Source: Myxococcales bacterium (GTDB lineage: Bacteria; Lernaellota; Lernaellaia; Lernaellales; Lernaellaceae). From it: a stretch of DNA of 38,804 nucleotides. Below, in pieces: positions 23,923 to 32,850 of this stretch (the stretch's first letter is position 1; every line of letters begins with the position of its first letter). The translations under genes and the position numbers were made by a program. The stretch covers positions 1-38,804 of the forward strand of contig JAAYVF010000062.1 of assembly GCA_012517325.1 (NCBI GenBank), given 5' to 3'. The notes below the pieces were generated by a model, which was not told where the DNA came from, did not search any database, and saw only the letters and a list, made by a program, of their open reading frames with translations.

Positions 23923-25254
23923 ATGGATACGTTGTGGATTCGTACGCTCGAAGCTTTGAAAACTCGTGTCGATTCCAAAAATTTCGCGGCCTGGTTGCAA
24001 CCGCTGACGCAAATCCAAGTCAACAAAACGTATCTGCGACTGGCCGCTCCCAATAAAATGGTCCGTAAATGGTTCATCGAAAATTACCTGGCCATCGCGA
24101 CCGATGCCTTGCGGAACATTGCCGGACGGGAAATCCTCATCGAGGTGGAACTGTCCGAATCGCAAATGACTTTCGATCAAAAAGTCTTTGCCGCGCCGAT
24201 CAAGCCGGAACCGGCCGAAGTCAAGAAGACCAACAATAATTTGCCGAACGAATCCTATACGTTCGACAACTTCATCGTCGGTCCGTCCAACGAATTCGCC
24301 TACTCCGCCAGCTTGAACGTCACCAAATCGCCCGGCCAAGGTATGAATCCGTTGTTCATCTACGGCGGCACCGGGTTGGGGAAAACCCATCTGCTCAATG
24401 CCGTCGGCGTCAAGTTGTTGAAAAAACATAGCGATATGCGATTGATGCTGGTCTCCGCCGAAAAATTCATGAATGAGTTGATCAGCGCCATTCAGGGCAA
24501 GCGAACGACCGCCTTCCACAAAAAATACCGCAACCTCGATGCCCTGCTCATCGACGACGTGCAGATCATCGGCGGCAAGACAGCCACCCAGGAAGAATTT
24601 TTCCATACCTTCAACGCGCTGTACGAGAACGGCGCCCAGATCGTTCTGGCCTCCGACAAATACCCGCGCGAAATACCGATGCTCGAGGAACGCCTGCGCA
24701 GCCGCTTCGGCATGGGGATGATCGCCGACATCCAGGCGCCCGAACTGGAAACCCGCATGGCGATCGTGCGGAAAAAAGCCGCCTGGGAAAACATCACCCT
24801 CAGCGACGAGGTGGCTTTCTACATCGCCAGCCACATCACCAGCAACATCCGCGAACTGGAGGGCGCCTTGCGCCGGGTGGCGGCGTTCGCCGAACTTTAC
24901 AACGGCCAGATCAACCTCGAGGTGGCGCGCAAGGCCTTGCGCAACCTGGTCGGCGACCCGGACCGTCCGATCGGCGTCGAACAGGTTCAAAAAGCGGTTT
25001 GCGAACTGTTCAACGTCAAACAGGCCGAATTGATCGGCACACGCAAACACAAAGCCGTCGCCGAACCGCGACAGGTGGCGATGTACCTTTCCCGGAAATT
25101 GACCCATTCCAGCTTCCCGGATATCGCGAAAAAGTTCGGCAACCGCGATCACACGACCGTGATGTACGCCTGCCGGAAAGTCGAGGATCAAGCTCGTCAG
25201 GATCCGACCCTTTTCGGAATGTTGGAAACCTTGGAAAAGACTCTCCGCAACTAA
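23923..25254 (+). CDS. dnaA: Chromosomal replication initiator DnaA
   Basis: A 443-aa AAA+ ATPase that binds DnaA boxes and opens oriC. The ATG at 23923 gives the family N-terminus (MDTLWIRTLEALKTRVDSKNF, domain I); the frame is open further upstream but that part is not DnaA-like. Domain II is short and Asn/Lys-rich (about 90-105). Walker A GGTGLGKT is at 148-155 and Walker B LLIDD at 208-212. A sensor/arginine-finger region follows (ERLRSRFGMGM). Domain IV has the DnaA signature NRDHTTVMYACRKV from 407. The ribosome site is weak, which is common for dnaA. DnaA boxes upstream suggest autoregulation. Confidence 0.96.
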   Translation: MDTLWIRTLEALKTRVDSKNFAAWLQPLTQIQVNKTYLRLAAPNKMVRKWFIENYLAIATDALRNIAGREILIEVELSESQMTFDQKVFAAPIKPEPAEVKKTNNNLPNESYTFDNFIVGPSNEFAYSASLNVTKSPGQGMNPLFIYGGTGLGKTHLLNAVGVKLLKKHSDMRLMLVSAEKFMNELISAIQGKRTTAFHKKYRNLDALLIDDVQIIGGKTATQEEFFHTFNALYENGAQIVLASDKYPREIPMLEERLRSRFGMGMIADIQAPELETRMAIVRKKAAWENITLSDEVAFYIASHITSNIRELEGALRRVAAFAELYNGQINLEVARKALRNLVGDPDRPIGVEQVQKAVCELFNVKQAELIGTRKHKAVAEPRQVAMYLSRKLTHSSFPDIAKKFGNRDHTTVMYACRKVEDQARQDPTLFGMLETLEKTLRN

Positions 25255-25294
25255 AAGGCCGGTGGATATGCCTGTGGCTTCTTTGTGGAAAATA

Positions 25295-25324
25295 TTGTAT
25301 ACAACCTGTGGAATTCGTTATAAT
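25295..25324 (+). promoter_or_regulatory. Probable dnaN promoter
   Basis: TTGTAT (25295-25300), an 18-bp spacer and a perfect TATAAT (25319-25324). It leaves a leader of about 155 nt before dnaN. Confidence 0.6.
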
Positions 25325-25407
25325 GAGCGGATCAGCACCGGTTGGCGGCGTTTTTTCCACATCGCAACTGACAGGAAAAACCCTTCCATCGGTGTAAGTT
25401 ACGAACG

Positions 25408-25416
25408 TTATCCACG
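25408..25416 (+). promoter_or_regulatory. DnaA box in the dnaA-dnaN gap
   Basis: TTATCCACG differs from the consensus TTATCCACA at the last base. Several weaker TGTGGA elements occur earlier in the same gap (CCTGTGG, TTTGTGGAA), so DnaA may also bind here for origin function or dnaN control. Confidence 0.55.
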
Positions 25417-25485
25417 CAAAATGAAGTGAACTAAATCTACGAAGGATTTAATTCATTTAATCGAAACGAAGAAGGAAGAGAGCCG

Positions 25486-26604
25486 ATGCAATTCACGATC
25501 GCCAAGGAAGAATTGCTCCGTGGCCTGGCGCGGGCGCAAAGCGTCATCGAGAAAAAATCGACCTTGCCCATCCTGTCCAACGTGCTGGTCGAAGCCAGCG
25601 GCAGCGTCGTGACGCTCGTGGCCACCGATTTGGAAGTTGGCGTGAAGAGCCTGTGCGAGGCGGTGGTCGAAACGGAAGGTTCGATCACGGTCAACGCCAA
25701 AAAGCTGTTTGAGATCTGCAAAGAATTGGATACCGACGAGATTCACTTGAAGGTTCTGCCGAACGATTGGGTGGAAATCAGCAGCGGTGCTTTTTCCTCG
25801 CGGTTGGTCGGTTTGAGCTCGGAAGATTATCCGGTTTTGCCGTCGGCCGACGCCGATGTTCAATTCGCGATCAACGGCGCGCTGGTTGGCGAAATGATCG
25901 ACAAAACGCAATTCGCCATCAGCACCAACGAAACGCGCTATTACCTCAACGGCATTTATTTTTTGACGGCGGAAACCGATGCCGGCAAAACCCTGCGCCT
26001 GGTGGCGACCGACGGCCATCGACTGAACATGTGCGAAAAGCCGTTGCCGGCGGAAATCGATTTTTCCATCGACGGCATCATCGTTCCGAAAAAGGGCGTG
26101 GTGGAATTGCGCAAGTTGGTTTCCGAGGCGGAAGGCGATATTTCACTGGGCGTGAAAGAGCGCACCATCATCGCGCGGCGCGCCGACGTGGAACTGATCA
26201 TCCGCCTGATCGACGGCGAATACCCCGATTACCAGCAGGTTGTGCCGAAAAACAACGATAAAGTGATTACCTGCCGCCTGGATCACCTGACCCGCGCCCT
26301 GCGTCGCGTGGCGGTCATGGCGACTGAACTAAATAAAGGAGTTCGGCTTTCGTTGGAACGCGGCGCCCTTGAAATTTCCTGCAACAATCCAAACCTCGGC
26401 ACCGCCGAGGAACGGGTCGAGGCTATTTACGACGGGCCCGGACTCGAAATCGGTTTCAACGCCCGCTATATTCTCGACGTGCTCAATGTGATGAACAGCG
26501 AGGACGTTCTGTTGGAACTGGCCGATTCGCTTTCGCCGTGCATCATGCGTTCGCCCGGCGAGGTCGGCTTCCTGGCGGTGATCATGCCGATGCGGCTGGA
26601 ATAA
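25486..26604 (+). CDS. dnaN: DNA polymerase III beta subunit (sliding clamp)
   Basis: A 372-aa ring-forming processivity clamp for replicative polymerase. Three topologically similar domains of about 120 residues are visible. The N-terminus MQFTIAKEELLRGLARAQSVIEK, the NETRYYLNGIYF segment, the ATDGHRL motif and the C-terminal CIMRSPGEVGFLAVIMPMRL (clamp ending MPMRL) are diagnostic. GAAGGAAGAG precedes the ATG. It lies 231 bp after dnaA in the standard order, but recF and gyrB do not follow; lipoprotein genes do. Confidence 0.97.
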   Translation: MQFTIAKEELLRGLARAQSVIEKKSTLPILSNVLVEASGSVVTLVATDLEVGVKSLCEAVVETEGSITVNAKKLFEICKELDTDEIHLKVLPNDWVEISSGAFSSRLVGLSSEDYPVLPSADADVQFAINGALVGEMIDKTQFAISTNETRYYLNGIYFLTAETDAGKTLRLVATDGHRLNMCEKPLPAEIDFSIDGIIVPKKGVVELRKLVSEAEGDISLGVKERTIIARRADVELIIRLIDGEYPDYQQVVPKNNDKVITCRLDHLTRALRRVAVMATELNKGVRLSLERGALEISCNNPNLGTAEERVEAIYDGPGLEIGFNARYILDVLNVMNSEDVLLELADSLSPCIMRSPGEVGFLAVIMPMRLE

Positions 26605-26619
26605 CGGCAGGTTGAAAAA

Positions 26620-27036
26620 GTGACGGCTTTTCAGTCAGGCGCCAAGCCACTCTTACGACGAGTGGCTTTGTTTTTCTCGGGAAGAATTTTTCTTTTCTGC
26701 CTGGTCGGCCTGTGTGTGTTGATTTTCGGTTGCGTTGGCGACGAAAACCAGAGCGGCAGTGGCGAGGGAATCACGGGCGACGTGGGCGTGGATTGCACCG
26801 TCTTTTGTTATGCCGATTGGTGCAAGGACGACGACCAGGTCGAATGCCGGTCGACTTATTGCGTCGGTCCAATCGACGAAACCTATTGCACGATCATTTG
26901 CGATCTCGATGCGCAATGTCCGGACGGTTACCTGTGCACCGAGGGTTGTCAGACCGAAGTGTCCAAGGAACCGGTTTGTGTCAAGAAAAAGGACTACCAA
27001 TACCTGCAGGAGTTGGGCTACTGCCCCGCGGACTAG
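26620..27036 (+). CDS. Cys-rich lipoprotein of unknown function
   Basis: A 138-aa exported protein with a GTG start 16 bp after dnaN. A basic N-terminus and hydrophobic segment end at lipobox LIFGC (Cys near 38). The mature part begins VGDENQSGSGEG and contains about ten more Cys in pairs such as CTVFCYADWC and CDLDAQCPDGYLC, similar in style to the EGF-like or disulfide-rich secreted modules common in myxobacteria-like genomes. It has no Asp-repeat linker. The following lipoprotein starts 8 bp after its stop, so the two are probably cotranscribed. Confidence 0.75.
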   Translation: MTAFQSGAKPLLRRVALFFSGRIFLFCLVGLCVLIFGCVGDENQSGSGEGITGDVGVDCTVFCYADWCKDDDQVECRSTYCVGPIDETYCTIICDLDAQCPDGYLCTEGCQTEVSKEPVCVKKKDYQYLQELGYCPAD

Positions 27037-27043
27037 GGAGGCA

Positions 27044-29083
27044 ATGGTGAACCGGAAAAAAGGGATTTTGTTTTTATTGCTGATGATTCTGGCGGCGTTC
27101 TGGATCGGTTGCGAAAGCACGACCAGCGACCAGAAAACCTATGACGAAAAACAAATCAAGCTCAATGACGCCGATCGCGACGCGATGGCCGCCTATGTCC
27201 GGAAGTGCCTGGCCGACACTTCCGCCAAACCGGAAGGTTTTTCCGCGGCGCTGACGGGCGATTACAACAAAGACGTTTTCGTCGATATTTTCGCCGCCGG
27301 CACCGAACCGTTGCAGACGCGCGCCCGCGAGGGGAGCGTCGCCGAGTCACTGCGCCGGGCCTGCCAGCAATTGCACGAGAATCCGGCTTTTCCGACCCGT
27401 TTCGGCGCGAAATTGGACCAGGCCCGCCTGGCCATTCATATCATCGACAAGGTAAAAACCCTGCCGTCGCGCGATCTGAAAAAAATCAGCCGCGTCGTCG
27501 AGCCGGGCATTCACGGCCTGATCGTCGACGGCGCGAACGGCCGCCGCGGCTTCCAGGTCGCCGAGGAAGTCCTCTACCAGGGTTGGGGAATGAAGGGCTT
27601 TGGCGACAAGGATCGCGTCATGGGCAAGGCGATGAGCGAACTGCAACTGAAAAAGCTTTGCAAAAACGCCAAGCTCGGCGAAAACGACTGGAAAGACGAG
27701 AAAAAAACCAAGCTCTATTTCTTCACTTCCCATGATTTCGTGGAAGACAAACCGGGCGGCGGCAAGACGCTGGAAACCTACCGCGCCCACAAACTGTATG
27801 CCAAGGAAATCACGCGCAGCCAATTGCTGGAAGCGGCCTGGATGGCGGCGCGCAACCTGGCCTACAACACCAAAGACGACGGCATGATGGGCTATCACCA
27901 ACGCCCGGAAGTCGACCGCTTCGCCAAGGGCTACAACATCGTCCGTCACGCGGGCGCGGTGTGGGGCCTGTTCACCGCTTACAAGGCGACCGGCGACGTC
28001 GAATTGCTCAACGCCGGCCTGCGGGCGTTGAAGTACCTCATTCCCAACATCAAAATCGCCGCCGAGGATCCGAACGTCGCCTATCTCGACTACCAGGGGC
28101 AGTCCATCCTGGGCACCAACGCCCTGACCGCGATGGCGCTGGTGGATATTCCGCCCGAACTGCTGACGCCGGAATGGAAAACGTTGCGCGAAAAGCTGGG
28201 CAACGGCGTCATCGCCTTCCAGGTGGCGGACGGCCAGTTCTACGCGTCCTGGAGCCAGAAATTGAAGGGCGGCCCGGTGCCGAGTCCGCAACCGCGTTAC
28301 TATCCGGGCGAGGCTTTCCTGTCGCTGGTCAGCCTGTACGAGACCGATCCGCAGCCCAAGTGGCTGGCGGCCGCGAAAAAGTGCGCTGAGGCCCAGATGC
28401 GCGAGTGGGACAAAGACCCGAAACAGCAACCCGACGCCTGGGTCGTGCAGGCGATGAGCAAACTGTATCGCATCGAGAAAAACGAAAAGTATCCGCAGTA
28501 CGTCTTCAAAATGGTCAACTGGCACTTCGGCCATCAATGGGGCATGCCGGAAAAACACGAGGGCAAACTGCCCTTCAAAGATTACTTCGGCGGCGCGGAC
28601 AACTCGACTCCGCCGCGCTCCACCCCGACCAGCGCCCGCAACGAAGCCAACGCCGAGGCTTGGCACCTGGCCAAGCTCGTCGGCAACCAGGAAATGACGC
28701 AAAAGCTCGGCGACGCGGTCATGGCTTCCTACTGGCACAACCTCGTCGATCAGTTCATGCCGGAAACGGTTTACTACCTGCCCGCCCCCGAAAAGGCGGT
28801 GGGCGGCATCCGCGGCGCGCTGATCTCCAACGACATCCGGATCGACTACGATCAGCACTTCCTCAGCTCGGCGATCAACGGCCTGGATCTGGCCGAGGAA
28901 CGCTACGGGGTCGGCGAATTCAGCCCGCTGTCCAAGGGTAAGATCCTCGACGTACACAAGCTCGGCCTCAATCCGGCCGAGGCCGCCAAACAGTTGGGCG
29001 GCGCCGCGCCGGCGGCCCCGGCTCCCGCCGCGGCTCCCGCCCCCGCGCCCGAGGCTCCGAAAGCCAAGAAAAAAACCAAGTAA
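27044..29083 (+). CDS. Lipoprotein fusing an AMMECR1-like domain to an alpha/alpha-toroid domain
   Basis: A 679-aa exported protein; GGGAGG precedes the ATG at 27044. Signal peptide ends in FWIGC. Residues about 35-230 follow the AMMECR1 pattern: DVFVDIFAAG, SVAESLRRACQQL, RLAIHII, EPGIHGLIVDGANGRRGF, then LKKLCKNAKLGENDW and TKLYFFTSHDF. The usual RGCIG motif is absent. Residues about 250-620 form repeated helix pairs (AAWMAARNLAYNTKDDGMMGY, IVRHAGAVWGLFTAYKATGD, GEAFLSLVSLYET) typical of alpha/alpha-toroid glycosidase or lyase folds. An Ala/Pro then Lys-rich tail ends it. Function unknown; catalytic residues were not identified. An intrinsic terminator follows. Confidence 0.72.
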   Translation: MVNRKKGILFLLLMILAAFWIGCESTTSDQKTYDEKQIKLNDADRDAMAAYVRKCLADTSAKPEGFSAALTGDYNKDVFVDIFAAGTEPLQTRAREGSVAESLRRACQQLHENPAFPTRFGAKLDQARLAIHIIDKVKTLPSRDLKKISRVVEPGIHGLIVDGANGRRGFQVAEEVLYQGWGMKGFGDKDRVMGKAMSELQLKKLCKNAKLGENDWKDEKKTKLYFFTSHDFVEDKPGGGKTLETYRAHKLYAKEITRSQLLEAAWMAARNLAYNTKDDGMMGYHQRPEVDRFAKGYNIVRHAGAVWGLFTAYKATGDVELLNAGLRALKYLIPNIKIAAEDPNVAYLDYQGQSILGTNALTAMALVDIPPELLTPEWKTLREKLGNGVIAFQVADGQFYASWSQKLKGGPVPSPQPRYYPGEAFLSLVSLYETDPQPKWLAAAKKCAEAQMREWDKDPKQQPDAWVVQAMSKLYRIEKNEKYPQYVFKMVNWHFGHQWGMPEKHEGKLPFKDYFGGADNSTPPRSTPTSARNEANAEAWHLAKLVGNQEMTQKLGDAVMASYWHNLVDQFMPETVYYLPAPEKAVGGIRGALISNDIRIDYDQHFLSSAINGLDLAEERYGVGEFSPLSKGKILDVHKLGLNPAEAAKQLGGAAPAAPAPAAAPAPAPEAPKAKKKTK

Positions 29084-29102
29084 ACGATCGGTCGAAAAAA
29101 AC

Positions 29103-29134
29103 AAAAAAGGCGACGCACCGGCGCCGCCTTTTTT
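29103..29134 (+). terminator. Rho-independent terminator
   Basis: AAAAAAGGCG-A-CGC, loop, GCG-C-CGCCTTTTTT: a stem with one mismatch ending in six T, 20 bp past the fusion-lipoprotein stop. Confidence 0.8.
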
Positions 29135-29270
29135 ATTGTCGACTACCCGAACGCCGATTGTTTTTTTACCGATCACCGGCAACCCTTTTCCGGACAACCC
29201 CTTGCCAATGCCGCGCTTTCTCGGCAAGCTGGGCGCGCGAACGAGCGGTACGATTGTTGGAGTGAATGAG

Positions 29271-31859
29271 ATGGTTCAAGACGAACAACCCAGGGATCTT
29301 TCGAACCGCATCAACCGGATGCGCCGGCGTTACCAGACCGAAAAGCCGGTCATTTCCATTCAGCGGGCGAAATTTTTCACCGAAAAGTGGCGCGAACTCG
29401 AGACCTCCGGCCTGCCGCTGGGCATGCGCGTCGCTTACGCGATCAAGAACGTCTACGAAAAAATGACGCATCATCTCGATCCGGACGACCGGTTGGCCGG
29501 CGCCTGGACCGAGCATTTTCTCGGCTGGCCGATCGACATCGAGCGCGGGCTGTTCAACGATGTGTTGAAGGTCGAACTGAGCAAAAGCACGATGCTCGCC
29601 TACCAGACGCGCGCCTATTCGCGGTTCATGGGTTACCTGGTCCGCCGCCACGGACCCAAGGGCGCGGCGAAGTTGCTGAAAAACAGCGCCGGACTGGGCC
29701 CAACGCCGGTCAACGTCGGCCTCAAGACGCTGCTGGACCGTGAAATCAACGCCTTCGCCATCGACCCGGCCGACAACCGGGTATTGCAGAAGGAACTGTT
29801 GCCCTATTGGCGCGGCCGTTCGGTGGCCGACCGCCTGGCCGAGGAACTGCGCGCGGCCGGCCTGCCCGACGGCGAAATGGCCCGGTTCATCGACGGTGTG
29901 CCCAACACCCCCTCCAAACAGGTGTTCATCGTCGGCGTCGGGGCGTCCATCGCCGCCTACCAGGGCCACCTGGTGCTCGATCACGAAAGCGTTCTGCGCC
30001 TGGGCCTGCTGGAGATGCGGCGCGAAGTCGACGAGCGGCTGGCCGGCCTGGCGGAAACCGACGGCGAGGGGCGCGATTTTCTGTTGTCGCTGGCGATTTC
30101 GCTCGACGGTCTGATGGTGTTCTGCCGCCGGCTGGCCGACCGGATCGAGGAAGCGTTGCTGGCGGAACGCGAGCCGCGGCGCAAGGCCGAACTCGGGCGG
30201 CTGCTGGCGATCTGCCGCCGCGTGCCGCTCCATCCGGCGGTCGATTTTCGCGAGGCCGTGCAGGCGTTGTGGACCCACCGGGTCGCCGTCGAACTGGCGC
30301 ACCCCGACAACGTTCACGCCTACGGCCGGCTCGATCAACTGCTGTATCCGTACTATCACGCCGACCGCGCCGCCGACCGCCTGTCGCGCGAGGAAGCGCG
30401 GGAACTGCTCGAGGAATTGCTTCTCAAGGTCATGGCGCAAAACATCCGGCCGGAATCGAATTTTCTCGGCAATTTTTACCTGCGCTACGAGGGCTCGACG
30501 CCGATCACCCTGGGCGGCCGCCGGCGCGACGGCGCCGACGCGGTCAACGATCTGACCTACCTGTTGTTGGAGGCGGCCGATCGTTCCAAGAGCGTGACCA
30601 GCATCGTCGTGCGGGTTCATCGCGACACGCCCGACGAGCTGTACGGCGCGGTGGCCGACCGCCTCGCCGGCGGCACGGCGAGCTTCTCGTTCATGAACGA
30701 CGAGGTGCTGATCCCGGCCATGGAGCGTTACGGCTACGCGGCCGAGGACGCGCGCGATTACGCCATCACCGGCTGCACGGATCTGCTCGCGCCCGGCAAG
30801 ACCGGCGGTATGGGCTTCGCCGGTTTGCTGCTGGGCCGCCTGCTCGACCTGACGTTGCACAACGGCGACGCCCGGATGCTGCTGGGCCCGATCGCCGGCG
30901 CCGGCCCGCGCACCGGCGAGCCGGATTCGTTCGCCGATTTCGCGGCGCTGCTCAACGCGTTTTTCGTCCAGGCCGACCACCAGGTGAAACTTTGCCTATC
31001 GGCTTCCAACCTGCGTGACCGCGTGTTCGCCGACCTGCTGCCGGCGCCGATGATCTCCGCCTTCATTCGGGGCTGCGCCGACCGCCGCCGCGACGTCACC
31101 CGCGGCGGGGCCGATTACAACCTCACCGGCATCAACATGATCAACAGCCTGGCGAACGTGATCGATTCGCTGTACGTCATCCGGCGGCTCGTGTACGAGG
31201 AAAAACGGTTCTCGCTCGGCGCTTTGGTGCGGGCGACGGACGAAAACTTCGTCGGCCACGAGGCAATTCTCGCCGCGGTGCGGGAAGTGAGTGGCAAGTG
31301 GGGCAACGGCGAGCCGGAGTGCGACGCCCTCGCCCGCGAATTCACCGACCGGCTCTTCGCCCTGGTCGAGAAGCGGTCGACCTTCAAGGGCGGTCCGGTG
31401 GCGCCGTTCCTCAACAGCATGACCTCGCACACCCTCGACGGCCGCCTGTCGCCGGCGACGCCCGACGGCCGCCGGGCCGCGACGCCCTACGCCGCCAGTT
31501 GCAACCCGTACAACGTCGAACGCGCCGGCCTGACCGGCGTGCTGCGCTCGGTCGCCGCGCTAGATTTCACGCGACAGCTCGGCTGCGCCGTCAACATCCG
31601 CCAGCATCCGTCGGCGCTGGGCGCGCACCCCGAAACGCGCCGGAAGTGGATCGACCTCGTGCGGACCTACTTCCGCCTCGGCGGCGCGCAACTTCAGCCC
31701 ACGGTGGCTTCGGCCGACACCTTGCGCGCCGCGCAACGTCGGCCGGACGAGCACCGCGACCTGATCGTCAAGGTCGGCGGCTACAGCACCTATTTCGTCG
31801 ACCTCGGGCGCGAGATTCAGGACGAGATCATCGCCCGCACGGAGCACCAGGCGACATGA
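29271..31859 (+). CDS. Glycyl radical enzyme (PFL-like family), substrate unknown
   Basis: An 862-aa oxygen-sensitive radical enzyme of the pyruvate formate-lyase/glycerol dehydratase superfamily. The ATG at 29271 has GGAG 8 nt before it; an open frame upstream is not enzyme-like. The glycyl-radical loop near the C-terminus is VKVGGYSTYFVDL, with Gly837 as the predicted radical site, followed by LGREIQDEIIARTEH. The thiyl Cys502 lies in ITGCTDLLAPGK. Dehydratase and lyase members normally have Cys-x-Glu here, and this one has Cys-Thr-Asp. It is followed, with a 4-nt overlap, by its radical SAM activase. Pyruvate formate-lyase itself is unlikely because it has two adjacent Cys. The substrate cannot be assigned and no microcompartment genes are near. 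Confidence 0.9.
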   Translation: MVQDEQPRDLSNRINRMRRRYQTEKPVISIQRAKFFTEKWRELETSGLPLGMRVAYAIKNVYEKMTHHLDPDDRLAGAWTEHFLGWPIDIERGLFNDVLKVELSKSTMLAYQTRAYSRFMGYLVRRHGPKGAAKLLKNSAGLGPTPVNVGLKTLLDREINAFAIDPADNRVLQKELLPYWRGRSVADRLAEELRAAGLPDGEMARFIDGVPNTPSKQVFIVGVGASIAAYQGHLVLDHESVLRLGLLEMRREVDERLAGLAETDGEGRDFLLSLAISLDGLMVFCRRLADRIEEALLAEREPRRKAELGRLLAICRRVPLHPAVDFREAVQALWTHRVAVELAHPDNVHAYGRLDQLLYPYYHADRAADRLSREEARELLEELLLKVMAQNIRPESNFLGNFYLRYEGSTPITLGGRRRDGADAVNDLTYLLLEAADRSKSVTSIVVRVHRDTPDELYGAVADRLAGGTASFSFMNDEVLIPAMERYGYAAEDARDYAITGCTDLLAPGKTGGMGFAGLLLGRLLDLTLHNGDARMLLGPIAGAGPRTGEPDSFADFAALLNAFFVQADHQVKLCLSASNLRDRVFADLLPAPMISAFIRGCADRRRDVTRGGADYNLTGINMINSLANVIDSLYVIRRLVYEEKRFSLGALVRATDENFVGHEAILAAVREVSGKWGNGEPECDALAREFTDRLFALVEKRSTFKGGPVAPFLNSMTSHTLDGRLSPATPDGRRAATPYAASCNPYNVERAGLTGVLRSVAALDFTRQLGCAVNIRQHPSALGAHPETRRKWIDLVRTYFRLGGAQLQPTVASADTLRAAQRRPDEHRDLIVKVGGYSTYFVDLGREIQDEIIARTEHQAT

Positions 31860-32764
31860 ACGGCATCGTTTTCGACCTGCAGTACAACGCGCTTCACGAC
31901 GGGCCGGGCATCCGTACGCTGATCTTTCTGAAGGGCTGCCCGCTCGATTGCGCCTGGTGCCACAACCCCGAGTCCAAGGCGCTCGGCCTCGAAATGGCCT
32001 TTTGCCGCGACCGGTGCGTCGCCTGCGGCCGCTGCGTCGAGGTCTGCCCGCGCCAGGCGGTGCATTTGCACGACAAAACGATCCATCGGCTGGCCGATCG
32101 TTGCACGGTCTGCGGCGAATGCGCGGCGGCGTGCCAACAAAAGGCGCTGGAAAAAATCGGGCGCGAAATTTCGGCGGCCGCCGTGGTCGAGGCGGCACGG
32201 CGCGACCGGCCGTTTTACGAGCAGTCGGGCGGCGGCGCGACGTTTTCCGGCGGCGAGCCGACCATCCAGCTGGATTTTCTGCTGGCGGCGGCGCAGGCGC
32301 TTCGCGCCGACGGCATTCACGTCGCTCTCGAGACGTGCGGCCTGTTTCCGGCGGCGCGGCGCGCGGATCTCGCGGCGGCGATCGATCTGTTTCTCTTCGA
32401 CCTCAAGTTGATCGACGACGGCGCGCACCGGCGCTGGACCGGCTCGCCGAACGAAAAGATCCTCGAAAATTTTGCCTGGCTGGCCGCGGCCCTGCCCCCC
32501 GAACGGCTGTGGGCGCGGCTGCCGGTGATTCCGGGCGTCACGGATACGCCCGCCGCCTTGCGGCAACTCGTCGAATACCTGCAATGGACCGGCTTTCGCG
32601 GCCCGGTCCACCTCATGCCCTACAACCGCCTCGCTAAAAACAAATGGGAAAAAATGGGCCGCGGCGACGATTACCGCGACTTCGGCGAACTCGCCCCCGC
32701 CGCCCTCGCCGCCGTGGCGAAACGCTTCGCCGCCGCGGGTTTCGCGGTGACCGTCAGCGAATAA
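31856..32764 (+). CDS. Glycyl radical enzyme-activating radical SAM protein
   Basis: A 302-aa partner that generates the glycyl radical using S-adenosylmethionine and a [4Fe-4S] cluster. The radical SAM motif is C28-x3-C32-x2-C35 (GCPLDCAWCHNP). Two further ferredoxin-like clusters are inserted: C54/C57/C60/C64 and C83/C86/C89/C93; this insert is typical of activases for dehydratase-type enzymes and absent from the activase of pyruvate formate-lyase. FSGGEPTIQ (132-135 GGEP) binds SAM. ATGA overlaps the upstream stop, so translation is coupled. Confidence 0.93.
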   Translation: MNGIVFDLQYNALHDGPGIRTLIFLKGCPLDCAWCHNPESKALGLEMAFCRDRCVACGRCVEVCPRQAVHLHDKTIHRLADRCTVCGECAAACQQKALEKIGREISAAAVVEAARRDRPFYEQSGGGATFSGGEPTIQLDFLLAAAQALRADGIHVALETCGLFPAARRADLAAAIDLFLFDLKLIDDGAHRRWTGSPNEKILENFAWLAAALPPERLWARLPVIPGVTDTPAALRQLVEYLQWTGFRGPVHLMPYNRLAKNKWEKMGRGDDYRDFGELAPAALAAVAKRFAAAGFAVTVSE

Positions 32765-32850
32765 ATTTTCTTCTGGTCCGCGTCAAGTAACGCTAAAATG
32801 AGTTAGTGAAGATCGGCGCCATCCGAAAGGGATCGGGACGGGAGGACCGG

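Noticed and set aside
29271-31859. Pyruvate formate-lyase (pflB)
   Set aside because: The active site has a single Cys in GCTD rather than the Cys-Cys pair, and the activase carries extra ferredoxin clusters.
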